Below, one piece after another: positions 54,749 to 63,809 of a stretch of 64,000 nt of DNA. The first letter of the stretch is position 1. The number at the start of each line of letters is the position of its first letter. A model generated the notes under the pieces. The model made no database searches. It was not told the origin of the DNA and saw only the letters and a program-made list of their open reading frames with translations. The stretch is from a bacterium (GTDB lineage: Bacteria; DRYD01). A program made the translations under genes and the position numbers. The stretch covers positions 1-64,000 of the forward strand of contig JAUQQQ010000007.1 in NCBI GenBank assembly GCA_030549815.1, given 5' to 3'.

Positions 54749-55920
54749 AACCCATACTCCTTTTGTATAAAATCGATAAATTTTTCGAATATTTCAGGAT
54801 CAAATTTTGTTTTCTCTTTATGTAATATTTCTAATGCTTCTTGGATAGAATACGCTTTTCTGTAGGGTCTTTCCTCTTGCAAAGCAACGAAAACATCGCA
54901 AATTCTTATTACTCTTGCAAGGAACGGAATAGAGCTACCCATCAAACCTTCAGGATATCCACTACCATCCCAAGATTCATGATGCGATTTTATGATATTA
55001 GAAATATCTTTATAAATATCCAATTTTTGGAAAATGTTATAAGCTATTAACGGATGATCCTTTATATATTTCATTTCATTTGGGGATAAATTTGTAGCTT
55101 TACCAAAAACGTATTCAGGAATAGAAATATATCCAATGTTCATTATTTTAGCAGCGTGAGAAATTTTTTCAATATCATCATAATCTAAGTTAAGGTAACG
55201 AGAGAATTTAACACATAATTCTGAAACTTTTTCAGAATGCCCCTTAGCATAAATATTCTTAGCCTCTATTACACTGGCTATTTTCTCAATAGTTCTCATC
55301 GTCGCCCTTATTATCCAATTATAATTGTAATTCGTTAAAGCAACAGGTAATAATCCGATAATCAATAAATACACTAAATAAATACTTTTTGTAGATAAAT
55401 CATAAATTATCAAAAAAAAGGAACTATTAAAAATTAGGGAAAATAATAAAAATTTTAAATCATCATAAAAAAAATAATTATTCTCATTAAAATATACCCT
55501 GAAATTAAAAAACAAATTTAAAAAATAAAAAACGGTAACGAACAAAAAATAAAGTAATAAGAAATAGATAAAAACCTGTAAAAAAAGAAAATCTTTACCC
55601 CATAAACTTTTAATACTATCTGAAAAATAAAAGTAATAAACAAAAAGGATCATAGAAAAAAAAGGTAAAAAATTGAAGACAAAATTTAACCACAAATTAT
55701 TCCAGATTCTAAAAACATAAAAATTTAATAATGAGTAGATAAATTTAGATAATAAAACAATAATAAATGTTATCATTAAATCCCACTTATTTATAAATGC
55801 CCAATAAATAAAGAACAAATAAATACAATCAGATATTCTAAGAGGAACATTAAAAGGTTTCGAAATATTTATAAAATTAGAGAATATTAGAACTATTGTC
55901 CATAATATTTCATTAAACAT
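54745..55920 (-). CDS. Membrane HD-GYP-domain protein with degenerate HD motif
   Basis: A 391-residue protein. The N-terminal 210 residues form about six or seven membrane helices. The HD-GYP domain follows: the first metal His in KGHSEKVSELCVKFS, then AAKIMNIGYISIP where active enzymes have LLHDIGKIGIP, then HHESWDGSGYPEGL and ARVIRICDVFVAL. So the HD pair is Met-Asn while the GYP motif is intact. HD-GYP proteins hydrolyse c-di-GMP; loss of a key metal ligand pair suggests an inactive receptor or altered activity. First gene of the operon, 24 bp from a tRNA gene. Confidence 0.9.
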   Translation of the reverse strand: MFNEILWTIVLIFSNFINISKPFNVPLRISDCIYLFFIYWAFINKWDLMITFIIVLLSKFIYSLLNFYVFRIWNNLWLNFVFNFLPFFSMILFVYYFYFSDSIKSLWGKDFLFLQVFIYFLLLYFLFVTVFYFLNLFFNFRVYFNENNYFFYDDLKFLLFSLIFNSSFFLIIYDLSTKSIYLVYLLIIGLLPVALTNYNYNWIIRATMRTIEKIASVIEAKNIYAKGHSEKVSELCVKFSRYLNLDYDDIEKISHAAKIMNIGYISIPEYVFGKATNLSPNEMKYIKDHPLIAYNIFQKLDIYKDISNIIKSHHESWDGSGYPEGLMGSSIPFLARVIRICDVFVALQEERPYRKAYSIQEALEILHKEKTKFDPEIFEKFIDFIQKEYGL

Positions 55921-55944
55921 TTTTAATACATTGATAAATTAAGG

Positions 55945-56016
55945 TGGCGGCACGAGGAATCGAACCTCGGACCCAGGGATTATGATTCCCCTGCTCTACC
56001 GCTGAGCTATACCGCC
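55945..56016 (-). tRNA. tRNA with CAT anticodon (probably elongator Met)
   Basis: The 72-nt sequence folds as a full cloverleaf: acceptor GGCGGTA/TGCCGCC with discriminator A, D-arm GCTC/GAGC, anticodon stem GGGGA/TCCCT with loop ATCATAA (anticodon CAT), 5-nt variable loop and T-arm CGAGG-TTCGATT-CCTCG. The G1-C72 pair argues against an initiator. Elongator Met is most likely, but Ile2 (lysidine-modified CAT) cannot be excluded. CCA is not encoded (ACCT follows). Confidence 0.95.
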
Positions 56017-56104
56017 TCACTATCTTATTCTACAAAAAATCACCCTAACCTCCTTACTACCTATTCAAAATTCATTACAAAAAATCTTGTCTGCGAAAAA
56101 ACCT

Positions 56105-57079
56105 TTACACTCTTCTCTCCAAAACTTCAGGATTGACAATACTTAATGGCTTCTTACCAGAAAGGAAATTTACCAAATTAGTTACAGCCATTTCTGCCAT
56201 TTTTGTTCTCGTTTCAAAACTTGCGCTCCCTATATGAGGTAATAATACAACATTATCCATTTTCAATAATTCGGGATGGATTTCTGGTTCAAACTCAAAT
56301 ACATCCAATCCAGCAGAAAAAATTATTCCCTCTTTCAAAGCTTTGACTAAATCTTCTTCCTTGATAACTTTTCCACGAGCAGTATTAACAATAGTAGCAG
56401 TAGGCTTCATAAGCTTTAATTTTTCATAAGTTATCATATGATATGTTTGATCATTTAAAGGAGTATGAATAGAAACTATATCACTTTCTTTTAGTAATTC
56501 ATCTAAATCTCTATACTCAGCGTTTAATTTCTTTTCAGCCTCATAATCTCTACTTCTACTGTAATAGATTACTTTCATATTAAACCCTGAAGCTCTTCTT
56601 GCAACAGCCTGCCCTATTCTTCCAAATCCTATTATCCCCAAAACTTTTCCATATACATCATAACCTAAAAATAGCTCTGGCTCCCATCCCTTGAACTTAC
56701 CTTCTCTTGTAAACTTATCAGCGCTGACGATTAACCTTCTTGCAGCAAGTATTAAAGCCCAAGCTAAATCTGCAGAAGTTTCAGTCAACACACCAGGAGT
56801 ATTCGTAACACAGATTCCCTTCTTTGTTGCATATTCAACATCAATATTGTCAAAACCAACAGCGTAATTACTTATTATTTTTAAATTTGGCAAACTGTCG
56901 ATAATTTCTTTATCAATCTTATCAGTTAATAAACAAAGTAAACCCACTACACCTTCTCTGTTTTTTAAAATAAACTCTTTAGTTGATTCATCTGTTTCTT
57001 TAACTATAACCTCATAACCCTCCAAGTTTATCTTTTCATGCCATTTTCCTGGTAATTTTTTAGTTACTAATATTCTCAT
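56105..57079 (-). CDS. gyaR: D-2-hydroxyacid dehydrogenase (glyoxylate/hydroxypyruvate reductase type)
   Basis: A 324-residue NAD(P)-dependent dehydrogenase. The dinucleotide site is VLGIIGFGRIGQAVARRASG. Catalytic Arg, Glu and His appear in VNTARGKVI, EFEPEIHPEL and LLPHIGSASFE. LKIISNYAVGFDNIDVEYAT is the substrate-domain hallmark of GyaR/GRHPR-like enzymes, which reduce glyoxylate or hydroxypyruvate. Its start overlaps the TPR gene end by 20 nt. Confidence 0.92.
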   Translation of the reverse strand: MRILVTKKLPGKWHEKINLEGYEVIVKETDESTKEFILKNREGVVGLLCLLTDKIDKEIIDSLPNLKIISNYAVGFDNIDVEYATKKGICVTNTPGVLTETSADLAWALILAARRLIVSADKFTREGKFKGWEPELFLGYDVYGKVLGIIGFGRIGQAVARRASGFNMKVIYYSRSRDYEAEKKLNAEYRDLDELLKESDIVSIHTPLNDQTYHMITYEKLKLMKPTATIVNTARGKVIKEEDLVKALKEGIIFSAGLDVFEFEPEIHPELLKMDNVVLLPHIGSASFETRTKMAEMAVTNLVNFLSGKKPLSIVNPEVLERRV

Positions 57080-60000
57080 TTTCTATCCCTACCTTTCCAA
57101 CAAATTCTATTAAATTTTTGAACAACGGATAAGATTCCTTTTTATTATAAACAATCTCAAAATATTTTTTAAAGTCTTCAATTTTTCCTAATTTAAAACT
57201 TACAAACATCATAATAAAACTGGCATAAAAAGAAAAATATTTATCTTTTGAGTAAGAAGTGATGAATTTTTTTACTTCAATCAATGCACTTTTTATATCA
57301 TCACTTTCTAAATAGTTTAAAATTTTACTTAAATTATCAATAAGAGCTACTATTTTTTCATCACCATTATATAACGGAATTTTTGTTTTTCCAATAATTT
57401 CATTAATAATGTTTAAATAACTCACTTTTTTACTATCATACAGAGTTAAAAACATTAGCTTTACAAACAAAGCTAAAACATATTCCTCTTCATTCCCGAT
57501 AGTAATATTTTCTAATTTATTAAAATCTATAACTTGAGCTATTGATACCATTTCTTCATTGTCAGTTTTCAAAGAAGAAATTAATTTTATGATACTTTGC
57601 AAAAACTTATAATTTTCTACCTTTTGTTGGCAAAGTAGAAGCCATTTATTAAATTCCTCGAATTTCTTTTGTTTATAACTTAACACAGCAAGTATTAACC
57701 ATACATAAAAAGAAAAATACTCATCCTTTGAATAGTTTTTAACTAATTCTTTAACTATATTCATCAAGCCTTTCAGATCATTTTTTAAAATGTTATTTTC
57801 TATTTTTTCAAAATAACTAACTAACAATTTCTCCTTTTCATCCAGGTTTAAATTAGACTCATTTATTATATTATTTATCTTTTCATATTTATCTTTATCA
57901 TTTGAAAAAATAATAAAATACAATTTCAGCAGATAAGCAAGTATAAAATCTTCGCTACTATTTATTCCCACATTATCCAATTTTTCAAAATCATCAAGAG
58001 ATGATAAGCTAATTACATTTATCTGATCCAGTTCATTTTGGTTAAGACCAACTTCATTCAAATTAACCTCGTCCAGATTAACCTCATTCAGATTAATCTC
58101 GTTCAAATTAACCTCGTCCATTACTTCTGATTTAACTTCTTCGATTTTGGCTTCTTCTACTTTTTCGTTTTCTTTTACCGTACTTGTTTTGAAGATTTTT
58201 ATATAATCAATTTCTGCTTTATTCTTTATTTCTTCAAATTCTTCTAAATTGGAGTAAAACAGTAATTTATGTTCAACTAAATTAATAAGGGTATCATAAG
58301 AATTATTTACAGCGAAAGTTTTTAGTAAATTTAAATAATAGATAACCTGTTCCTTTATTTCCAATTTATCAAAAATGTAGAATTTCAAAATCATAGAAAG
58401 TATAGAATAATCGTTTTCAAGTTCCGATAACATTCTATAGATCTCATCAAGATTATCTTTTTTGTATAGGGTATTGATATAAGCAATTTTTTCAGATACA
58501 GAAGGTGCAATCTTTTCTAATTCATTAATTAAAGATTGATATTTTTCTCTATCTTCTCTTATTTTAGCCAATAGATTTTGTGATTCTAATAATTGAGAAC
58601 TATTCTTAGCTAATTTCAATGCTTTTTTTATCACTAATTCAGAGTCAATGTACTCTTCAACCAAATACAGGTACTTACCAAGCAAGTAATTGAAAACATA
58701 ATTTTCAGGGTATTTAGAAACCAACTGTTTTAACCCTTTGATAAAAGTAGATAATTGATAATTAGATTCATAAAACCTTGATAAAATTGTTAAAGTTATA
58801 GATATTTGATAAGAATACTTGAAGGAATGTTTTCCAGTATAAAGGAATTCAAGAGCTCTATTGGCATACCTTTTTGCTTCATTCTTATCAAAACTATCCA
58901 AATGTAATGAATAAAGAGCAAAAGCTAAAGGATTAGATTCACCAACAGCATTTTCTAAATTACCAATAATTTCATCAGGTAATTCACCTCTTATTTCAAA
59001 ATAAGCAATTGCCCTTAGAATATCAACATAAGAATCATAAGAAAACCTATCAATGTATTCTTGTGCTTCCTTTAAAACTTCATTATACTTTCCCGATAGT
59101 AGATAGGATTCTACTTTTAATTTCTTAAACACGTTAATAGTATCCAACTCAAAACTATCTATTATGTCTATAACAGAAAGATAAAAACTATTATCGACAA
59201 AAATAGGCAATAAATCAGACAAAACAGTATTTAAAACATTTTTTTCAAAATCACTGACTTTTTTGTTAGATAAAAGAAAATCAGTAACTATTGAAATAAT
59301 ATCATAATTTGCTTTCAAAACTACGAAATAATAAAAAATCACTAATTTAATAGTATTTATTATTTTTTCCGAGAATAATTCAAATTTTAAGCTTCCAACA
59401 TTTTCATAACTGGGTATATATTTTTCAACTAGTTCAATAAATGTATCAAGGTATTTTTTGTCCTTATATTCAGAAAAAAGTGTAAAAGAGAGAAGTATTT
59501 CAAAAATCCACAATTTAGCCTTTAGATTTTCATCGACTTTATTTTTATAAAACTCAAGAGCTTGTAATGTATTAGTAAAATATATATATTCTAAGTAAAT
59601 TACTAATATTTTAATAAAATCCTTATGAGAACTATCAACAGTTTTTATTATTTCATTGAAAAAAGTTGGTAAAAAATCACTATTTTGTTCTTTTAACAGA
59701 CTTATTATATCAAGCAAATAATCAAAAGAATAAAGATTATAATTTTTCAATGTAAACAAGAATTTTTCGTATTTTTTTTCTTGTAGATAAATAAATGCTA
59801 TTCTCTTTGCAGTATCCTGATCTTTTATTGTTATTTTAGATTTTTCAAGGACTTCTTTCGCTTTATAAAAATCTTTTCTATCCACAAAAATTTTAAATAA
59901 TTCGGTAGAAATTATAGGATCATTTGGATTTAATTGATAAAAATTTTCCAAATTTTTAATTAAATCCTCTTCATCAACATACTCTTCTTTAGATTGGTAC

Positions 60001-61109
60001 AATTTTAAAGAAGAGATTGTAAATATATACAACGCATTTTTATCATCAGGTTTCATTTTAAGTATCCTTTGAGATATCTCCTTAGCTTTAGTAAAATTGT
60101 TGGTAGAATAATAAAGTTGTGCCAAAGAAAGAAGTATTTCGGGATCATTAGAATCAAAAGCCAATTCCTCCAATATTTCTATCGCCCTTTTTGTATTATT
60201 ATTCAATTGATAAAGTTTAGCCAAGGCAAGTTTAGCTTCAACAAATTGAGGATCTATATTTATGGCTTTTTCATATTGTTCTATAGCAATATCAAATTGA
60301 TATTCCTTTTCCAAGCATTGCCCTAAATAGTAATAAGACCATTTAGAATTAGGATTATTATCTATAGCTAATTGTAAAGTCCTTATTGCTTGAGCATTTT
60401 TATCCAGAGTAAAATATAGTTTAGCTAATGAATTCAGATAACGTGTATTATTAGGAGCAATTTCAACAGCTTTTTCATAGTTTTTCATCGCCAATCCGTA
60501 ATTACCAATTTTGAGGTATATTCTACCCATTATCCAATAAGCTTCTGCTAAAAATTGATTAACAGTAACAGCCCTTTTCAAATAAAAAATAGCCTGCTCA
60601 TAATTATCCAAACCCTCATAAGCTAACCCAAGGTGTAAATAGGCATCCCAGTTATCAGGTTTCAGTTCAATAATCTTCCTAAAATAATTGATAGCTGCTT
60701 CAAAATTTTTAGTATACAATAAAATTTTTCCTAAAGCAGAAAGATTTTCTATATTGTTTGGTTGGAATTCTAATTGGTCTTGAATAACCTTAACAGACAT
60801 TTTTACAAGATTTGAAAGTATTTCTCTTAGCAAATGATCAGCAATCAATTTATTATATACATTTTCGTCAATAGTTGTTGCTTTTTCTAAGTATTTTATA
60901 CCATTTTTGAAATCTCGACCATAAAGTAGTAATAATCCAGCAAAAAATTGGGCAGGAGCAAAATAAGGGTTTAGTTTAATTGATTCTTCTAGAGATTTAT
61001 GAGCATCTCCTATTCTGTTTTCATTAATATAAGCAATGGCTAAATTAAACCAATGCCTTGGGTTTTCAGGTTCTATCTTTACTATTGCTTCTAATTTTTT
61101 TATATCCAC
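57060..61109 (-). CDS. Giant TPR-repeat protein
   Basis: A 1349-residue soluble protein with no signal peptide. Residues 1-400 are clear tetratricopeptide repeats (NPRHWFNLAIAYINENRIGD; WDAYLHLGLAYEGLDNYEQA; SKWSYYYLGQCLEKEYQFDI). The remaining 900 residues are helical, more divergent repeats, Lys/Glu/Asn-rich, and probably also TPR-like solenoid. Residues about 997-1020 hold a short tandem N-L-(N/D)-E-(V/I) array, a low-complexity hinge between two duplicated-looking C-terminal modules (FILAYLLKLYFIIFSNDKDK vs YVLALFVKLMFLTLYDSKKV). It is a likely scaffold; partners are unknown. It overlaps gyaR by 20 nt. Confidence 0.85.
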   Translation of the reverse strand: MDIKKLEAIVKIEPENPRHWFNLAIAYINENRIGDAHKSLEESIKLNPYFAPAQFFAGLLLLYGRDFKNGIKYLEKATTIDENVYNKLIADHLLREILSNLVKMSVKVIQDQLEFQPNNIENLSALGKILLYTKNFEAAINYFRKIIELKPDNWDAYLHLGLAYEGLDNYEQAIFYLKRAVTVNQFLAEAYWIMGRIYLKIGNYGLAMKNYEKAVEIAPNNTRYLNSLAKLYFTLDKNAQAIRTLQLAIDNNPNSKWSYYYLGQCLEKEYQFDIAIEQYEKAINIDPQFVEAKLALAKLYQLNNNTKRAIEILEELAFDSNDPEILLSLAQLYYSTNNFTKAKEISQRILKMKPDDKNALYIFTISSLKLYQSKEEYVDEEDLIKNLENFYQLNPNDPIISTELFKIFVDRKDFYKAKEVLEKSKITIKDQDTAKRIAFIYLQEKKYEKFLFTLKNYNLYSFDYLLDIISLLKEQNSDFLPTFFNEIIKTVDSSHKDFIKILVIYLEYIYFTNTLQALEFYKNKVDENLKAKLWIFEILLSFTLFSEYKDKKYLDTFIELVEKYIPSYENVGSLKFELFSEKIINTIKLVIFYYFVVLKANYDIISIVTDFLLSNKKVSDFEKNVLNTVLSDLLPIFVDNSFYLSVIDIIDSFELDTINVFKKLKVESYLLSGKYNEVLKEAQEYIDRFSYDSYVDILRAIAYFEIRGELPDEIIGNLENAVGESNPLAFALYSLHLDSFDKNEAKRYANRALEFLYTGKHSFKYSYQISITLTILSRFYESNYQLSTFIKGLKQLVSKYPENYVFNYLLGKYLYLVEEYIDSELVIKKALKLAKNSSQLLESQNLLAKIREDREKYQSLINELEKIAPSVSEKIAYINTLYKKDNLDEIYRMLSELENDYSILSMILKFYIFDKLEIKEQVIYYLNLLKTFAVNNSYDTLINLVEHKLLFYSNLEEFEEIKNKAEIDYIKIFKTSTVKENEKVEEAKIEEVKSEVMDEVNLNEINLNEVNLDEVNLNEVGLNQNELDQINVISLSSLDDFEKLDNVGINSSEDFILAYLLKLYFIIFSNDKDKYEKINNIINESNLNLDEKEKLLVSYFEKIENNILKNDLKGLMNIVKELVKNYSKDEYFSFYVWLILAVLSYKQKKFEEFNKWLLLCQQKVENYKFLQSIIKLISSLKTDNEEMVSIAQVIDFNKLENITIGNEEEYVLALFVKLMFLTLYDSKKVSYLNIINEIIGKTKIPLYNGDEKIVALIDNLSKILNYLESDDIKSALIEVKKFITSYSKDKYFSFYASFIMMFVSFKLGKIEDFKKYFEIVYNKKESYPLFKNLIEFVGKVGIENENISN
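58051..58120 (-). repeat. 15-bp tandem repeat array in the TPR gene
   Basis: Four and two-thirds copies of a 15-bp unit (plus-strand consensus AcCTCgTtCAgATTA) lie head to tail within the TPR gene. They stay in frame and encode the pentapeptide N-L-(N/D)-E-(V/I). Copies differ by one to three bases, so the array is not brand new. Copy number may vary between strains. Confidence 0.85.
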
Positions 61110-61144
61110 AATGGATAATTAAAAAGAAAACATATATGATTTTT

Positions 61145-61241
61145 GGGGTTAGGGTTATACTGACGGTGCGGGATCTACTTACCGTTGCTTCCTTCCGGAC
61201 CTGGCGGGGTTCGTAGTCCACACCTCAGTAGCCCCAACCCC
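61145..61241 (-). ncRNA. ffs: Signal recognition particle RNA (small bacterial type, 4.5S)
   Basis: A 97-nt minus-strand RNA. The conserved helix 8 core GGTCCGGAAGGAAGCA, with the GGAA tetraloop and symmetric loop, is exact. The ends GGGGTTGGGGCTACTG and its partner CAGTATAACCCTAACCCC pair to form the long hairpin. It binds Ffh for co-translational targeting. It lies in the 237-bp spacer between the TPR gene and htpX, divergent from the latter. Confidence 0.97.
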
Positions 61242-61346
61242 ATTATTACTATTCTCTAAAACATTCAAAACTCCTCCTGTATAAAAAAATAAAAAACAGG
61301 AAATAAAAAAATAGAGAGAATAGTAAAAAATGAAAGGAGTGATGTT

Positions 61347-62174
61347 ATGTGGTATTACTTTAAAACAGTTATCCTACTTATGTTCCTAACATTTTTCCTT
61401 GTTTATCTTGGTAAATCATTAGCAGGAGAAATAGGAATGATTATAGCACTTATTATAGGAATTTCCGCTAATTTTATCTCCTATTTCTTCTCAGATAAGA
61501 TAGTTCTTAGCATGTATGGAGCAAAGGAAATAAAAGAAGAAGATTTTCCAGAATTATACAACATGGTAAAATATTTAGCACAAAGAGCTTCATTACCAAT
61601 GCCTAAAATTTACATCATTGATGAGGATCAACCCAATGCTTTTGCAACAGGTAGGGATCCAAAACACGCTGCCGTCGCATTTACAAGAGGTATAATAAAC
61701 CTTTTGTCTTTAGAAGAATTAATGGGAGTAGCAGCACATGAATTAGCACATATAAAAAATAGAGATATATTAATCTCTACAGTAGCAGCTTCAATCGCTT
61801 CAGCAATAACTATTATAATAGACATGTTGCGTTGGACCCTTATATTTGCAACAAGCAGAGACAATAGCAGAAATATACTAGTAGATTTACTAATGATAAT
61901 CGTAGCACCGATAATAGCTTTACTTATTCAATTGGCGATATCCAGAACAAGAGAATACTTAGCAGATAAAGTTGGAGCACAAATAGTTGGTAACCCAATA
62001 TATTTAGCCAATGCTTTAGAAAAATTGGATTATTATTCAAAGATGATACCAATGAATCGATATTCACCTGCCACCAGTCATATGTTCATCGTTAATCCTG
62101 AAAATTTTCTCGTTCTCTTCTCCACTCATCCACCTATAAAAGAAAGAATTAAAAGACTTAGACAAATGATTTAA
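61347..62174 (+). CDS. htpX: M48-family membrane metalloprotease HtpX
   Basis: A 275-residue inner-membrane zinc protease that degrades misfolded membrane proteins. Two N-terminal helices (about residues 5-45) and one or two near 150-195 frame the active site AAHELAHIKNRD (HExxH); the third ligand Glu lies in ISRTREYLADKVGAQI. Conserved MPKIYIIDEDQPNAFATGRD is present. GAAAGGAGTG precedes the ATG. Standard length. Confidence 0.95.
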   Translation: MWYYFKTVILLMFLTFFLVYLGKSLAGEIGMIIALIIGISANFISYFFSDKIVLSMYGAKEIKEEDFPELYNMVKYLAQRASLPMPKIYIIDEDQPNAFATGRDPKHAAVAFTRGIINLLSLEELMGVAAHELAHIKNRDILISTVAASIASAITIIIDMLRWTLIFATSRDNSRNILVDLLMIIVAPIIALLIQLAISRTREYLADKVGAQIVGNPIYLANALEKLDYYSKMIPMNRYSPATSHMFIVNPENFLVLFSTHPPIKERIKRLRQMI

Positions 62175-62255
62175 AAATAAAAAACAAGAAGGGAAATTTT
62201 ACAAAGCATAGAATTTTATAAATTGAAATAAATAATAATCAAAAGGTGATAAAAA

Positions 62256-62723
62256 ATGAGAAAAAAGAGAGCTGAGATAAGAGAAATTTCACCAGATCCG
62301 GTATTTAATAGCGTTAGAGTAGCAAGATTCATTAATAAACTCATGTGGGATGGGAAAAAAACTATTGCTGAAAAAATCTTCTATACAGCACTAAAAAAAA
62401 TAGAAGAAAGAACAAAAAAAGATGGATTAGAAGTATTCAATAAAGCCATTGATAACCTAAAACCAATCTATGAAGTAAGACCAAGAAGAGTAGGTGGAGC
62501 TACCTATCAAGTACCAGTAGAAGTAGATGAAAGACGTGGAGAAACATTAGCAATGAGATGGCTACTACAAGTTACAAGAGACGAAAAAGGAAGACCAATG
62601 GTGGATAAATTAGTCGATGAAATAATAGAAGCATACAATAACGGTGGAAAAGCAATGAAAATCAGAGAAAATGTTCATAGGATGGCAGAAGCCAACAGAG
62701 CATTTGCTCATTTCAGATGGTAA
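62256..62723 (+). CDS. rpsG: 30S ribosomal protein S7
   Basis: A 155-residue S7, which nucleates assembly of the 30S head domain by binding 16S rRNA. Family segments are [37 protein letters not shown] and [14 protein letters not shown]. It is separate from rpsL and fusA, the usual str-operon partners, which is not the normal arrangement. AAAAGGTG precedes the ATG. It is followed by a small unknown gene and rpmF. Confidence 0.97.
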   Translation: MRKKRAEIREISPDPVFNSVRVARFINKLMWDGKKTIAEKIFYTALKKIEERTKKDGLEVFNKAIDNLKPIYEVRPRRVGGATYQVPVEVDERRGETLAMRWLLQVTRDEKGRPMVDKLVDEIIEAYNNGGKAMKIRENVHRMAEANRAFAHFRW

Positions 62724-62746
62724 AATAATTTAAACCGGTGGTAAAA

Positions 62747-63190
62747 ATGCTAATCTATGATATATACCCAAAAAACGTAAAGAAAAGTTTAAGAGAGTTA
62801 CTCTTTTTCGCAGCAGGTGGTCTAAACCACTACCCAGAATGGGCACAAAACAAAATATTAAAAGAATTTAAACCCGAAGAAGTCATCCAAACCGCAGCAC
62901 AAATGATCTTAGATCCAAGCGTACCAAGTGGAATAAAATACAATGTTTTCTTCTTTTGCCTTTATAACTTCGGATTAGGACAAAATGCAGATTTCGTCAA
63001 AGAATTGATATATGCAGCCGCAAATTTCGACTGGGACAACACCTTAATACCAACTAACTTCAAACGACACCTTAAAGATGAAATAATACCAACTTACATA
63101 AAATACTACGAACAAAAAGAACAAGAAATACTTTTAGGAAAAAGTAAACACATAATCTACGAAGTAGAAGAAAATCAGGAAAAATGTTAA
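62747..63190 (+). CDS. Hypothetical protein between rpsG and rpmF
   Basis: A 147-residue soluble protein that I do not recognise. It is helical, with an aromatic-rich core (LLFFAAGGLNHYPEWAQNKI; YNVFFFCLYNFGLGQNADFV) and an acidic tail. I choose ATG 62747 (MLIYDIYPKNVKK), with GGTGG six nt upstream, over an in-frame GTG three codons earlier. It lies 23 bp after rpsG and 17 bp before rpmF, so a link to ribosome biology is possible. Confidence 0.65.
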   Translation: MLIYDIYPKNVKKSLRELLFFAAGGLNHYPEWAQNKILKEFKPEEVIQTAAQMILDPSVPSGIKYNVFFFCLYNFGLGQNADFVKELIYAAANFDWDNTLIPTNFKRHLKDEIIPTYIKYYEQKEQEILLGKSKHIIYEVEENQEKC

Positions 63191-63207
63191 AAAGGAAGGG
63201 ATAAAAA

Positions 63208-63456
63208 ATGGCAAACCCTAAATTTAAACTTTCAAGATCAAGGGTAAGACATAGAAGGAGCAATAGCCAAAAAATAGATCTACAAAAATATCCAAACTAT
63301 TCAAAATCGGTCTGTGTAAATTGTGGTAATCCAAAACTTTCTCACTTCGTATGCCAATTCTGTGGTTACTACGGAGATACAAAAGTAGTAGAACCTGTAT
63401 TAACAAGAGAATACGTAAGATCAGTGTATTACAAAAAGAATTTCGAACAAAGCTAA
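63208..63456 (+). CDS. rpmF: 50S ribosomal protein L32 (long form)
   Basis: An 82-residue L32. The N-terminus ANPKFKLSRSRVRHRRSNS is typical, followed by a zinc ribbon CVNCGNPKLSHFVCQFCG with all four cysteines, then YYGDTKVVEP. L32 is normally 56-62 residues; the extra C-terminal 20 residues (TREYVRSVYYKKNFEQS) are unusual. AGGAAGGG precedes the ATG. An IS200/IS605 scar begins 21 bp after the stop. Confidence 0.95.
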   Translation: MANPKFKLSRSRVRHRRSNSQKIDLQKYPNYSKSVCVNCGNPKLSHFVCQFCGYYGDTKVVEPVLTREYVRSVYYKKNFEQS

Positions 63457-63477
63457 GAGTAGGCATAGTCTTGAGTA

Positions 63478-63684
63478 GTGACCTCTTCTCTTGATTAGGA
63501 GCTTATTGTTTCATTGGGAAAACTCACACAACCATAAGAATGAGAAGCCAATATTAATGTATAGGCCTTTCCCTCCACAGAGTTAGTTCGGACTAGTCCA
63601 GCCCTACTGTCTTTCTCTCTTTTAGCTTTTTCAGTATTCTTTTATTTTTTTCAACCATTCATCCCTCCTTGGAGAGCCTTCTGG
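63478..63684 (-). mobile_element. Degraded IS200/IS605-derived element
   Basis: A 207-bp relative of the MITE at 46660. The minus-strand left end starts CCAGAAGGCTC (63684), and the right end finishes GAGAAGAGGTCAC at 63478. A block GTAGGGCTGGAC then CCGAACTAAC matches the tnpB 3' end of the other copy; a shifted frame continues VEGKAYTLILASHSYGCVSF before a stop. A TAG inside VGLD and a frameshift show decay. It sits between rpmF and a truncated open frame. Confidence 0.65.
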
Positions 63685-63809
63685 AATTGTGTCTTCGCAA
63701 GTTCACTAAAATCTGCCTTACTAATATTGTCAATTTTCACATTAACTCTACATTGAGTTTTTTCTTGACTTCTTCTTAAGCCTGTTTCACTTATTTTTTT
63801 ACTACACAA

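Noticed and set aside
55945-56016. Initiator tRNA-fMet
   Set aside because: It has a G1-C72 pair and no GGG/CCC anticodon-stem signature, so an elongator (or Ile2) is more likely.
61265-61310. TCCTGT/ACAGGA inverted repeat before htpX as a terminator
   Set aside because: Short stem with a long A-rich loop and no T-run on a sensible strand; not convincing.
63690-63809. Independent small gene starting at a GTG (MKIDNISKADF...)
   Set aside because: No ribosome-binding site and the 3' end is IS sequence; treated as a broken open frame and only mentioned in findings.
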